DNA from: Candidatus Pantoea gossypiicola
Lineage (GTDB): Bacteria; Pseudomonadota; Gammaproteobacteria; Enterobacterales; Enterobacteriaceae
DNA: 64,000 nucleotides
Assembly (NCBI RefSeq): GCF_008632075.1
Contig: NZ_VWVM01000011.1
Span: forward strand, 99,988 to 163,987
Direction: 5' to 3'
Shown here: one piece after another, positions 8,744 to 16,401 of the stretch
How positions within the stretch are numbered: position 1 is the first letter of the stretch
Layout: every line of letters starts with the position of its first letter
The notes under the pieces: generated by a model
Told to the model about the DNA's origin: nothing
Databases searched by the model: none
What the model saw: the letters and a program-made list of their open reading frames with translations, nothing else
Position numbers and translations under genes: made by a program

Positions 8744-9058
8744 TTAAACGAGCGCTACGCTGCCGCTGGTGCCGTAATTCTGGCGGAAGTCCGCTCCATA
8801 GGCAGCGACGGTATCTTTACCCCACAGCGCGCCCATAACGGTTCCTACGATCGGTCCAACAATGCTCCCGAAAACCAGGCCTACAACCTGAGCAATAGGG
8901 CCGAATACGGCGCTGCGGCTGGCACTACCGCCTACTGCCGCGCCAGTCGCCAGACCTTCAAAAAAACCCCAGACAGCGCCTTCTGCTGCGTCGCCCAGCG
9001 TAGCCACTAAAGCACCGCCACTTACGATTTCAGTTTCGATCAGAGATAATTCACGCAT
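8744..9058 (-). CDS. Microcin/class II bacteriocin-like precursor with double-glycine leader (copy A)
   Basis: 104 residues. The N-terminus MRELSLIETEIVSGG has the form of colicin V-type leaders (compare MRTLTLNELDSVSGG of microcin V), predicting cleavage after GG at residue 15 by a peptidase-containing ABC exporter. The 89-residue core is rich in Gly/Ala/Val with many GxxxG-like spacings (VGLVFGSIVGPIVGTVMGALWG), suggesting membrane-inserting helices, and ends in a more polar AAYGADFRQNYGTSG tail. AAGGAAA precedes the ATG. It is a paralogue of the gene just upstream; both share VGGS-x-SRSAVFG and VAAY-x-AD-x-R. The bacteriocin function is inferred; no target or immunity is known. Confidence 0.75.
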   Translation of the reverse strand: MRELSLIETEIVSGGALVATLGDAAEGAVWGFFEGLATGAAVGGSASRSAVFGPIAQVVGLVFGSIVGPIVGTVMGALWGKDTVAAYGADFRQNYGTSGSVALV

Positions 9059-9147
9059 GATTAATTTCCTTATATTTAAAGATTATTACGACAGTAAAAC
9101 TTCATTAAATTACCTTTAATGAAGAGGGGAGGATGCAATGCTTTTGA

Positions 9148-9447
9148 CTAGCTGGAATATTGCTTTCTGATGTCAGCCGCATACGCTGCAACGGCATCTC
9201 TGCCAACCATTGCACCCATAATGCCGCCCGCGATAGGGCCAATTATACCGCCAACAATGGCTCCTACGCCCTGAGAGATAATACCAAATACGGCGCTTCG
9301 GCTACCGCTTCCGCCGACGGTTACGCCAGTCAGTAATCCATCCAGCACGCCCCAGACAATACCTTCAAAAAAAGCGTTAACCTCATCGGCCGTCGCTGGA
9401 GCGCCACCGCTTACGACACTAATCTCGTATTCCTTTAGCTTTCTCAT
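9148..9447 (-). CDS. Microcin/class II bacteriocin-like precursor with double-glycine leader (copy B)
   Basis: 99 residues with leader MRKLKEYEISVVSGG and a predicted cut after residue 15, leaving an 84-residue core. The core begins APATADEVNAFFEGIVWG, runs through VGGSGSRSAVFG and a long Gly/Ile/Val stretch (VGAIVGGIIGPIAGGIMG), and ends VAAYAADIRKQYSS. GGAG lies 8 bases before the ATG. The 90-base gap to copy A holds only copy A's ribosome binding site, so the two are likely cotranscribed and may act as a two-peptide pair or result from a duplication. The DNA upstream is strikingly A+T-rich. Confidence 0.75.
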   Translation of the reverse strand: MRKLKEYEISVVSGGAPATADEVNAFFEGIVWGVLDGLLTGVTVGGSGSRSAVFGIISQGVGAIVGGIIGPIAGGIMGAMVGRDAVAAYAADIRKQYSS

Positions 9448-9853
9448 TATTTTTACTCCGGCTATTTAATGTAAATTTATAAGCCCTTTTATTTCAGGAA
9501 ATGTAAAATTGATTTACTGGAACAATACAGCAGCAGAATGCTAAAAAAAATAGTAAAAAAATCCATTTTCTGGAAAAATTTAAATATAATAAAATCACTT
9601 TCCAGATATTATGGAACAATCAAAAAACCGGGGTAATATTGGAATGATAATAATAAAAAAAGCCAGCCACCTGGTTATATGGTTAATTTTTTGACAACAT
9701 TAATTCCAGAATGAATAGCAAAAGTCATTCCCCAGCCAGTGAAATAGGTCCATGCAAAAAGACAAGAAACATGTTGCTAATAATTAAAAACAACAACTGA
9801 AATTGAAAATCAGATAAAAGCATTGAGACGGCCTGCGACCGCCATTTATTAAC
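9448..9853. other. A+T-rich intergenic island upstream of the microcin-like pair
   Basis: About 400 bases of markedly A+T-rich sequence, unlike the surrounding genes, which suggests acquired DNA. Besides the possible broken membrane ORF at 9675-9823, the minus strand encodes short hydrophobic stretches in shifting frames (for example a run rich in Leu/Phe/Ile ending at about 9497), none with a convincing start and ribosome binding site. The promoter of the microcin-like genes must lie here but I cannot fix it. Confidence 0.5.
9675..9823 (-). pseudogene. Possible frameshifted small two-helix membrane protein
   Basis: On the minus strand a short frame starts at an ATG (9823-9821) and encodes a hydrophobic segment (LLFLIISNMFLVFL) before a TGA at 9727-9725. 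In another frame the DNA immediately continues with WTYFTGWGMTFAIHSG and stops at 9677-9675. One extra T in the T5 run at the junction would join them into a 49-residue protein with two hydrophobic helices and a G-W-G...A-x-H motif like that of 2TM-domain proteins. It lies between the YncE-like gene and the microcin-like genes, where an immunity gene might be expected. This may be chance in A+T-rich DNA. Confidence 0.3.
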
Positions 9854-10945
9854 TTAATTCAGCTGAATACGTGCTACGCCGTCCAGCTCTTTGCTGCTGT
9901 GATGCTGATTAAAGTCAGGCCTGGTGGTGACATAGAGCGTCTGCCCATCCGGTGAGACCAGCAGATTGTCAGGGTGACGATCAAATGACCAGCTGTTTTT
10001 CACTTCATAGGTCGTGCCATCCAGTTGCAGCACCTTCTTCGACTCAAGCTGGCTGATGTAAATCTCATTGCGCTTGCCGTTAAACTTAATCCCCATCGAA
10101 TCGCCCACGTCAAGACGCTTAATCACCTTGCCGCTGCGCTCATCAAACACCAGGGTGTTTTTCGCCTTAGAATTATTCGTGACAAACAGGCGTCCTGTCG
10201 CCGGATCTTCGGCCATGTTCAGGAACTGATAATCCTGCCCGTCACCGGCTGTCAGACGCTGTTCGATCTTGTGATTACGTGGATTGATCACCAGGATTTC
10301 ACCGCTGCCGTTCGCCGCATAGATCCGGTCGCTGACCGGCGAGAAGATAATGCCTGTGACCCACTTCCCGGCATTTTTAATCCGGGTTTTCAGGGTCAGC
10401 GTTTTGGCATCGACCACCCAGATAACACCCGGATCGCCTGTGCCGCCGACATAGATCAGCCCGTCATGCAGAAAGATTTCACGCGTGCCGACCGGTAACC
10501 CTTTCTCATTTTTGTCGTCAAACATCAGACGCTTCAGCACCTTTCCGTTCTCCGGATCGATCTTAGAGATACCGCCGTCCAGTGAGTTGGTAGCGTAGAG
10601 TGCGCTGCCGTCCGGCTCGCTAATCAGCCCAAAATTTTTCAGATCGAAGTGGCCTGCGCCAGTGCTCTGCAGCGTGGTGGCATCAAGACGGTAGATCATC
10701 CCGCCGCTGACATCTTTAAAGCCCTGGGCGCTGGCAACATAGAGCGCGTTTTTCGCGGGCAGATAAGCCATCTCATACAACCCTTCACCCAGCTCGCGCT
10801 CAATCAGGTTATCGGGGCTGGAGGGCTGCATCACTACGGCACCGCCATCCACTTTTTTCACCGCGGTCTGGCATGCCGTCAGGCTGAAGGTGATGACCAT
10901 CGCCAGTGCGAGTGCCGCTTTACGTGGACTGAACAACGCTTTCAT
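9854..10945 (-). CDS. YncE-like beta-propeller lipoprotein
   Basis: 363 residues. The N-terminus has a lipoprotein signal with lipobox LTAC (residues 22-25, lipidated Cys25), followed by seven-bladed YVTN/NHL-type repeats (LYATNSLDGGISKID, IYVGGTGDPGVIWVVDAKT, RIYAANGSGEILVINP, RLFVTNNSKAKNTLVFD). It is a paralogue of the soluble YncE at 48978-50030, differing by being lipid-anchored. GGGGAG precedes the start. E. coli YncE is a periplasmic DNA-binding propeller raised under iron limitation. The Fur-like box upstream suggests similar control here. Role unknown. Confidence 0.82.
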   Translation of the reverse strand: MKALFSPRKAALALAMVITFSLTACQTAVKKVDGGAVVMQPSSPDNLIERELGEGLYEMAYLPAKNALYVASAQGFKDVSGGMIYRLDATTLQSTGAGHFDLKNFGLISEPDGSALYATNSLDGGISKIDPENGKVLKRLMFDDKNEKGLPVGTREIFLHDGLIYVGGTGDPGVIWVVDAKTLTLKTRIKNAGKWVTGIIFSPVSDRIYAANGSGEILVINPRNHKIEQRLTAGDGQDYQFLNMAEDPATGRLFVTNNSKAKNTLVFDERSGKVIKRLDVGDSMGIKFNGKRNEIYISQLESKKVLQLDGTTYEVKNSWSFDRHPDNLLVSPDGQTLYVTTRPDFNQHHSSKELDGVARIQLN

Positions 10946-11007
10946 ACTTCACTCCCCTATCGACCTGCTGCTCCCGGCTGGCCGCAGCACAGCGGGCAGG
11001 GAAGAAA

Positions 11008-11026
11008 ATAAATGAGAATCATACGC
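11008..11026. promoter_or_regulatory. Fur-box-like site upstream of the YncE-like lipoprotein gene
   Basis: ATGAGAATCAT at 11012-11022 matches 10 of 11 bases of the centre of the Fur consensus (ATGATAATCAT). It sits about 65 bases before the start of the leftward gene. The outer arms are poorly conserved. Confidence 0.4.
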
Positions 11027-11142
11027 ATCAGTAAAAAGGCTGTAAACGCAGTGGCACGCTGAAGCGGGCGAATCAGCTTTATGCGGTATATGAATTGTCC
11101 ACCGCCGTGCCATCGCGCCAACACGCCTGTATAAAATTCTTA

Positions 11143-12081
11143 TTAATCAATATATTGAAGTTTGCTCTGCAAAAATGCAACAAACGCGGTGATCCGCGCC
11201 GGCAGCTGACGCTGCGCCTGCCATACTGCAAAAATATCGCCATCAGCTGCCTGCCAGCCGGGTAAGACATGCAGCAACTCGCCTGATGCCAGGCTGTGCT
11301 GCGCATCCCACCAGGAACGCAACAGAATGCCATGCCCATCCATCGCCAGCCGCATCGCCACTTCGCCATCGTTGGTAATCAGGCTGCCGCGCACTTTCTG
11401 GCTGATGCTCTGTTCGCCGCTGGTCAGCCGCCACAGCGTAAAATCGCTGTCGTGCTGACGCAGTAAAATACAGTTGTGCTGCGCCAGATCGCGCACCGTA
11501 GCGGGCAGGCCGTGACGGGCAGCATAGGCGGGTGAGCAGCAAAGGATGCGCGGATTAGTGCGCAGTTTACGCGCCACCAGCCGCGAGTCAGGCGGTTCGC
11601 CGACGCGGATATCAATGTCCATGTGCGCATCCAGAAAATTAAGCGGCTGGCTGCTGAGCGACAGCGACAGCGAGAGCTGCGGATGCAACGCGGCAAAGGC
11701 CGAAACGCAGGGCGCAATGTGCCGACGGCCAAAACCAAATGAGGCGTTGATGTTAAGTGTGCCGCGCAGTTGAGCCGTTTCACCGCTGACCGCCTCCTCC
11801 AGCGCCACCAGCTGATCCAGCAACGGGCGCGCGCCTGCCAGATAACGGCGGCCTTCCGGCGTCAGCTCCAGCCGCCGCGTGGTGCGACGCAGCAGCTGCA
11901 CACCAAGTCGCTGCTCCAGCTGGCTCAGACGCTTGCTGACCGCCGCCAGCGACAGGCCCAGTTCGCGCGCCGCCGCGGTCAGACTGTCCAGCGCCGCCAG
12001 GCGAACAAAGAAGGCTAAGTCATCGGTGGAGGTGCGGGATTCTCTACTTTGATTCAACAATGGATTGCCTTTGAGGCTCAT
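11143..12081 (-). CDS. dmlR: LysR-family regulator, DmlR-like
   Basis: 312 residues with an N-terminal winged HTH (LAFFVRLAALDSLTAAARELGLSLAAVSKRLSQLEQRLG spans roughly residues 22-60) followed by the RRTTRRLELTPEGR wing, and a LysR substrate-binding domain. It is transcribed divergently from the D-malate dehydrogenase gene with a gap of only 64 bases, the same arrangement as E. coli dmlR-dmlA, where DmlR activates dmlA in response to D-malate. The gene name rests on that synteny. Confidence 0.8.
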   Translation of the reverse strand: MSLKGNPLLNQSRESRTSTDDLAFFVRLAALDSLTAAARELGLSLAAVSKRLSQLEQRLGVQLLRRTTRRLELTPEGRRYLAGARPLLDQLVALEEAVSGETAQLRGTLNINASFGFGRRHIAPCVSAFAALHPQLSLSLSLSSQPLNFLDAHMDIDIRVGEPPDSRLVARKLRTNPRILCCSPAYAARHGLPATVRDLAQHNCILLRQHDSDFTLWRLTSGEQSISQKVRGSLITNDGEVAMRLAMDGHGILLRSWWDAQHSLASGELLHVLPGWQAADGDIFAVWQAQRQLPARITAFVAFLQSKLQYID

Positions 12082-12145
12082 TATTTCCCCGGAATCGACC
12101 GTTATACTGCGTACACAATTCGAACATCAACCGGAAAGGTACTCT

Positions 12146-13216
12146 GTGACTGACAAAATTCACTCTATTGCCGTCATCCCTGGCGACGGCATCGGCAAAG
12201 AAGTAATGCCGGAAGGCGTCCGCGTAATGAATGCGGCCGCAGAGAAATTTAACATACCGCTACGCTGGGAGTGGTTCGATTACGCCAGCGCCGACTACTG
12301 GCAGCAGCATGGCAAAATGCTGCCTGACGACTGGTTCCCGCAGCTGAAAGCCTTTGATGCCATCTACTTTGGCGCGGTTGGCTGGCCCGATGTGGTGCCC
12401 GACCATGTTTCGCTCTGGGGCTCGCTGCTGCAGTTCCGCCGTGAGTTCGATCAATACGTCAACCTGCGCCCGGTGCGACTGATGCCAGGCGTCAAAGCGC
12501 CGCTGGCGAATCGTCAGCCCGGCGATATCGACTTCTATGTGGTACGCGAAAACACCGAGGGTGAATATTCCAGCGTTGGCGGCACCCTGTTCCCCGGCAC
12601 CGACCGTGAAGTGGTGATTCAGGAGACGGTGATGACGCGCACCGGCGTCGATCGTATCCTGAAGTTTGCGTATCAGCTGGCGCAGAGCCGTCCGAAGAAA
12701 CACCTGACCTCCGCCACCAAATCCAATGGCATCGCCATCACCATGCCTTACTGGGATAGCCGCGTCGAAGCGATGTCCGGCCAGTTCCCCGAGGTTCGCG
12801 TTGACAAATATCACATCGATATTCTCACCGCCAACTTCGTGCTGCACCCGGACTGGTTTGATGTGGTGGTCGCCAGCAACCTGTTTGGCGATATCCTCTC
12901 CGATCTCGGCCCGGCCTGTACCGGCACCATTGGCATTGCGCCTTCCGCCAATATCAACCCGGAAGGCTTGTTCCCCAGCCTGTTCGAGCCGGTTCACGGT
13001 TCTGCGCCCGATATCGCTGGCAAAGGCGTCGCCAATCCCATCGGGCAGATCTGGTGCGGGGCGATGATGCTGGAGCACCTCGGCTACAAAGCGGCGGGTG
13101 ATGCGGTGTTAGATGCGATTGAACGCACGCTGGCGGCCGGACAGCATCTGACGCGCGATCTCGGCGGCAGTGCCAGCACAGAACAGCTCGGTGCCGCCAT
13201 CGCCGCCGCGCTGTAA
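12146..13216 (+). CDS. dmlA: D-malate/tartrate dehydrogenase (decarboxylating)
   Basis: 356 residues from a GTG at 12146, chosen because GGAAAGGT stands just before it and the family N-terminus (IAVIPGDGIGKEVMPEG) starts a few residues later. The frame extends upstream without homology. It is close to E. coli DmlA throughout: YFGAVGWPDVVPDHVSLWG, FYVVRENTEGEYSS, TSATKSNG, and the substrate/metal segment NLFGDILSDLGPACTG. The enzyme oxidises D-malate (also L-tartrate, isopropylmalate) to pyruvate and CO2 with NAD, in the cytosol, allowing aerobic growth on D-malate. Confidence 0.92.
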   Translation: MTDKIHSIAVIPGDGIGKEVMPEGVRVMNAAAEKFNIPLRWEWFDYASADYWQQHGKMLPDDWFPQLKAFDAIYFGAVGWPDVVPDHVSLWGSLLQFRREFDQYVNLRPVRLMPGVKAPLANRQPGDIDFYVVRENTEGEYSSVGGTLFPGTDREVVIQETVMTRTGVDRILKFAYQLAQSRPKKHLTSATKSNGIAITMPYWDSRVEAMSGQFPEVRVDKYHIDILTANFVLHPDWFDVVVASNLFGDILSDLGPACTGTIGIAPSANINPEGLFPSLFEPVHGSAPDIAGKGVANPIGQIWCGAMMLEHLGYKAAGDAVLDAIERTLAAGQHLTRDLGGSASTEQLGAAIAAAL

Positions 13217-13217
13217 A

Positions 13218-14552
13218 TCAATCCGGCAACTGCACCACGCACTCAGGGTGCCAGCCTGGCGGTAGCGGCTCCGGACGTGTTATCACCAGGCTGTGCAGTT
13301 GCAGGTTCTCTACTCCACGCGCGAACAGGCCCGGCAGTCCGCCGGGATAGCGCTCGACGCCAAAGGCTTCGCCGGTTTTCGGGTCAAGTTTGTAGGCGTT
13401 ATCCAGCCCCATGCCGGTCGGCGAGTCCGGATTACAGGGCGGACGCACGTCGAAGTGTCCCTGTGTCATCGGCGATACACTCTGCCGCATCTGCAGCTGG
13501 CTGATGACCACATCGCGTATCCAGCCCGGTTCTGCCGCATGCAGGTTAATCGCCCCTTCTGCTACGCCCGTCAGGTTACTGAACTGCACCTGTTCCACGA
13601 TGCCGGGCGTGATGGCGGGATCGCGGCAGCGTACCGAAATATGCAGCGGATCGGCTTTGCCCCAGTGACAGGGCGGTGCGTTGTGACAGGCAAAGGTCAG
13701 GTTACTGAACAGCAGACGCCGCATCGCCCCGCCGTCACGCGACAGAATGCCGATGCCGCGGTTGGAATCAAAAATGGTGCAGCCGGTTACTGTGACATCT
13801 TCGACGTCATCCCAGGTTTCGGTGCCGATCTTAAAGGCGCAGCTGTAACTGCGCAGCAGGCAGTTGGTGATCATGATCTGCCGAGCCGGACGCCGCAGCG
13901 CGGCCGGTTTATGGGTGGTTTTAATGCAGATAGCGTCATCGGCGGCGCTGAGGTAGCTGTTGCTGACAAACACGGCTTCGCAGCTGTCGATATCCAGTGC
14001 ATCGGTATTCGGCATGGTCATGGCGTTGTCGATGGTGAGGTGGTCAATATGCACATGGCGACAGCTCACCAGATGCACTGTCCACATCGGTGCCTGCATA
14101 ATGGTAAAGGCGGTCAGTGTCACCTGCTCGCAATCCTCAAACACAATAATACGTGGCCGGTCGGCACGCGGCAGACGATAGCCCTGCTCATCCCGCTCAG
14201 CGGCAAACCAGGCTTCACCCTCGCCATCGATGCGGCCAGTGCCGCTAATGGTGATATTGCGCTGGCCCAGCGCATAGAGCAGCACGTTGTGGGACTTTTC
14301 CGCGCAGCTCAGCGCCTGCACCGCCTGATAGTCGGCCAGCCGCGGACTGGCGATGAGCACCGCACCCGCTTCAAGGCGCAGCTCAAAATCAGAAGGCAGA
14401 TTCAGGCAGCCGCTGCGATAACGTCCGGCAGGCAGCGTCAGACGGCCACCGCCTGCCGCCGCAATCTGATCCATCGCGCGTTGCAACACGGCCGTGTCCA
14501 GGGTTTCGCCATCGGCGACAGGGTGAAAATCAGCAAGGGAAAGGTGCATCAT
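13218..14552 (-). CDS. Glycoside hydrolase family 28-like protein, intracellular
   Basis: 444 residues forming a right-handed beta-helix. Visible GH28 marks are NTD at residues 182-184 and the DD pair at 205-206 (SAADDAICIK). The classical GHG segment is replaced by SCAFKIGTE (about 237-245), as in divergent bacterial GH28-like proteins, so polygalacturonase activity should not be assumed. No signal peptide is present, so it would act on imported oligosaccharides. GGGAG precedes the ATG. It is the last gene of the leftward ABC-importer operon (binding protein, two permeases, hydrolase), which supports a role in degrading the imported sugar. Confidence 0.8.
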   Translation of the reverse strand: MMHLSLADFHPVADGETLDTAVLQRAMDQIAAAGGGRLTLPAGRYRSGCLNLPSDFELRLEAGAVLIASPRLADYQAVQALSCAEKSHNVLLYALGQRNITISGTGRIDGEGEAWFAAERDEQGYRLPRADRPRIIVFEDCEQVTLTAFTIMQAPMWTVHLVSCRHVHIDHLTIDNAMTMPNTDALDIDSCEAVFVSNSYLSAADDAICIKTTHKPAALRRPARQIMITNCLLRSYSCAFKIGTETWDDVEDVTVTGCTIFDSNRGIGILSRDGGAMRRLLFSNLTFACHNAPPCHWGKADPLHISVRCRDPAITPGIVEQVQFSNLTGVAEGAINLHAAEPGWIRDVVISQLQMRQSVSPMTQGHFDVRPPCNPDSPTGMGLDNAYKLDPKTGEAFGVERYPGGLPGLFARGVENLQLHSLVITRPEPLPPGWHPECVVQLPD

Positions 14553-14652
14553 GCGTCTCCCGCAGGGTTGAGGAGGAGGAATTGCAGCACGACACGGCGC
14601 AGTAAACCTTTGTCTGGTCGCCAGTACGCCGTTTCGTGCGGAACTTCACAAA

Positions 14653-15468
14653 TTACTTCACGGCCCCTTCGGTGACGCCGCTGATAAACTTGCGCTGGAA
14701 AATCAGGAACACCACGATTAGCGGCATAATCACAATCATCGCGCCCGCCATCAGCACCGGAATGTCGATGGTGTTTTTATTCTGGAAAAACATCATGCCA
14801 ATCGGCAGCGTGCGCAGCTCATCCTTGTTGACCAGAATCAGCGGGATCAGGAACTCATTCCACGTCCAGATAAACAGCAGCAGCCCCAGCGTTGACAGGG
14901 TCGGCCAGATAGCGGGCACCAGAATGCCCCACAGAATTTTGACGCGTGACGCGCCATCCATCACCGCCGCTTCTACCAGCTCTTTCGGCACCTGCTGAAA
15001 CGCACTGGCTATCATCAACGTGGTAAAGGGCAGCGACAGGGCGATTTGCGGCAGGATCAGCGCCACATAAGTGTTGGTCAGCCCCATCCAGCGCAGCTCG
15101 TGATAGAGCGGAATGATAAAGGCTTCACTCGGCAGCACCATCCCCAGCGCCAGCATCGCCCCGATGATTTTTTTACCGGGGATTTTCAGCCAGGCGAAAC
15201 CGAACCCGGCCAGAATGCCGAGCAGCACGCTGAACAGCACCACCGGAATGACCACCAGCACTGAATTCAGGAAGTAAACGTTAAAGTGTCCCTGCTGCCA
15301 GGCGGTCAGGTAGTTTTTGAAATTCAGCGAGGCGGGCAGCGTGAAAACACCCTGAAACAGCTCCATCTGGGTTTTAAACGAGGTCATCAGCGCCATAAGA
15401 AACGGCAGAATCGTCATCAGCGCCACGATCCAGATCAGCGCGCGTGAAATCACCGGCGTGCTTCGCAT
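14653..15468 (-). CDS. Carbohydrate ABC transporter permease, MalG type
   Basis: A 271-residue inner-membrane protein with about six hydrophobic helices. The cytoplasmic EAA loop is AAVMDGASRVKILWGILVPAIWP, which docks on the ATPase, and the C-terminus FQRKFISGVTEGAVK is typical of the MalG/LacG group. Its ATG overlaps the TGA of the preceding permease gene (TGATG), showing translational coupling. It pairs with the upstream MalF-type permease to form the membrane channel of a sugar importer. Confidence 0.88.
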   Translation of the reverse strand: MRSTPVISRALIWIVALMTILPFLMALMTSFKTQMELFQGVFTLPASLNFKNYLTAWQQGHFNVYFLNSVLVVIPVVLFSVLLGILAGFGFAWLKIPGKKIIGAMLALGMVLPSEAFIIPLYHELRWMGLTNTYVALILPQIALSLPFTTLMIASAFQQVPKELVEAAVMDGASRVKILWGILVPAIWPTLSTLGLLLFIWTWNEFLIPLILVNKDELRTLPIGMMFFQNKNTIDIPVLMAGAMIVIMPLIVVFLIFQRKFISGVTEGAVK

Positions 15469-16340
15469 CAGTAACGCTCCTTTAAGGCCAGATGGATCAG
15501 GTAGTTAATCCCCAGAACAATGATCATGCTGAACACCGCTACCGACGAGGCGTAGCCAAAGTAGTGCAGGTCAAAGCCCTGCTTATACATAAAAATGTTG
15601 GTGACCATGGTGGAGGTGCCCGGCCCGCCCTGGGTCATCACATAGACCAGGTCAAAGGCTTTCAGGCTGGCGATCACCGTTAGCAGCAGGGCAATACGCA
15701 GTTCGGGCCGCAGGCCAGGCAGCGTGATGCGCATAAACTTCTGGCGACGTGACGAGCCATCCAGATCGGCGGCTTCCAGCAGTGACGGATCCATGCGCTG
15801 CAGGCCCGCCATAAACAGCACCAGACAGAAGCCGAAGAAGTACCAGGTGGCGACCAGCCCCACGGCAGGCAGCGCCCAGGTAAAATCACCCAGCCAGGAG
15901 AGCGCCAGCTGTGGCAGGCCGATGGCGCGTAATATCTGGTCGATCGGGCCAAACGCCGGGTTATAGAGCCAGCGCCACACCACGCCCAGTACCGCCATCG
16001 GCATGATGTAGGGCAGGAAAAAGAGAATGCGCAACACGCTGCGTTCGCTGTTGTTGCGCGTGTCATAGAGAAAGCTGCAGAGCAGCAGGCCGACGCCAAT
16101 CGGCAACAGGGTATAGAACAGCATCAGGATGGCGTTGTTGCCCAGCGCAATCCAGAACACCGGATCGCTGAACATCCGCAGATAGTTGCTGATGCCACTA
16201 AACACCGGCAGCGAGGTGCCGTCCCATTCGGTAAAACTGATACCCAGCGAGGCCAGCAGCGGGAACAGCAGAAACACCGCATAGACCAGCACCGCAGGCA
16301 GAACATAGAGAAAATTACGCCAGCTGCTTAAATTCAACAT
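15468..16340 (-). CDS. Carbohydrate ABC transporter permease, MalF type
   Basis: A 290-residue inner-membrane protein with six predicted helices and the EAA loop EAADLDGSSRRQKFMRITLPGLRP. It is coupled to the next permease gene by a one-base overlap and lies about 60 bases after the binding-protein gene. It is the partner of the 14653-15468 permease in a family-1 carbohydrate importer; the ATPase is encoded separately at 18896-19987. Confidence 0.88.
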   Translation of the reverse strand: MLNLSSWRNFLYVLPAVLVYAVFLLFPLLASLGISFTEWDGTSLPVFSGISNYLRMFSDPVFWIALGNNAILMLFYTLLPIGVGLLLCSFLYDTRNNSERSVLRILFFLPYIMPMAVLGVVWRWLYNPAFGPIDQILRAIGLPQLALSWLGDFTWALPAVGLVATWYFFGFCLVLFMAGLQRMDPSLLEAADLDGSSRRQKFMRITLPGLRPELRIALLLTVIASLKAFDLVYVMTQGGPGTSTMVTNIFMYKQGFDLHYFGYASSVAVFSMIIVLGINYLIHLALKERY

Positions 16341-16401
16341 AACCCTACTCGTGGTTCAGAACGATGCTCAGGCCCGGCAGTGAATGCGCCGGGCCTCCGG
16401 C

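Noticed and set aside
8609..9010. 133-codon plus-strand ORF
   Set aside because: Antisense to microcin-like copy A and its terminator; the opposite strand has ribosome binding sites, leader motifs and a paralogue.
13293..14675. 460-codon plus-strand ORF
   Set aside because: Antisense to the GH28-like gene; GC-rich third-position bias produces a long shadow frame without family features.
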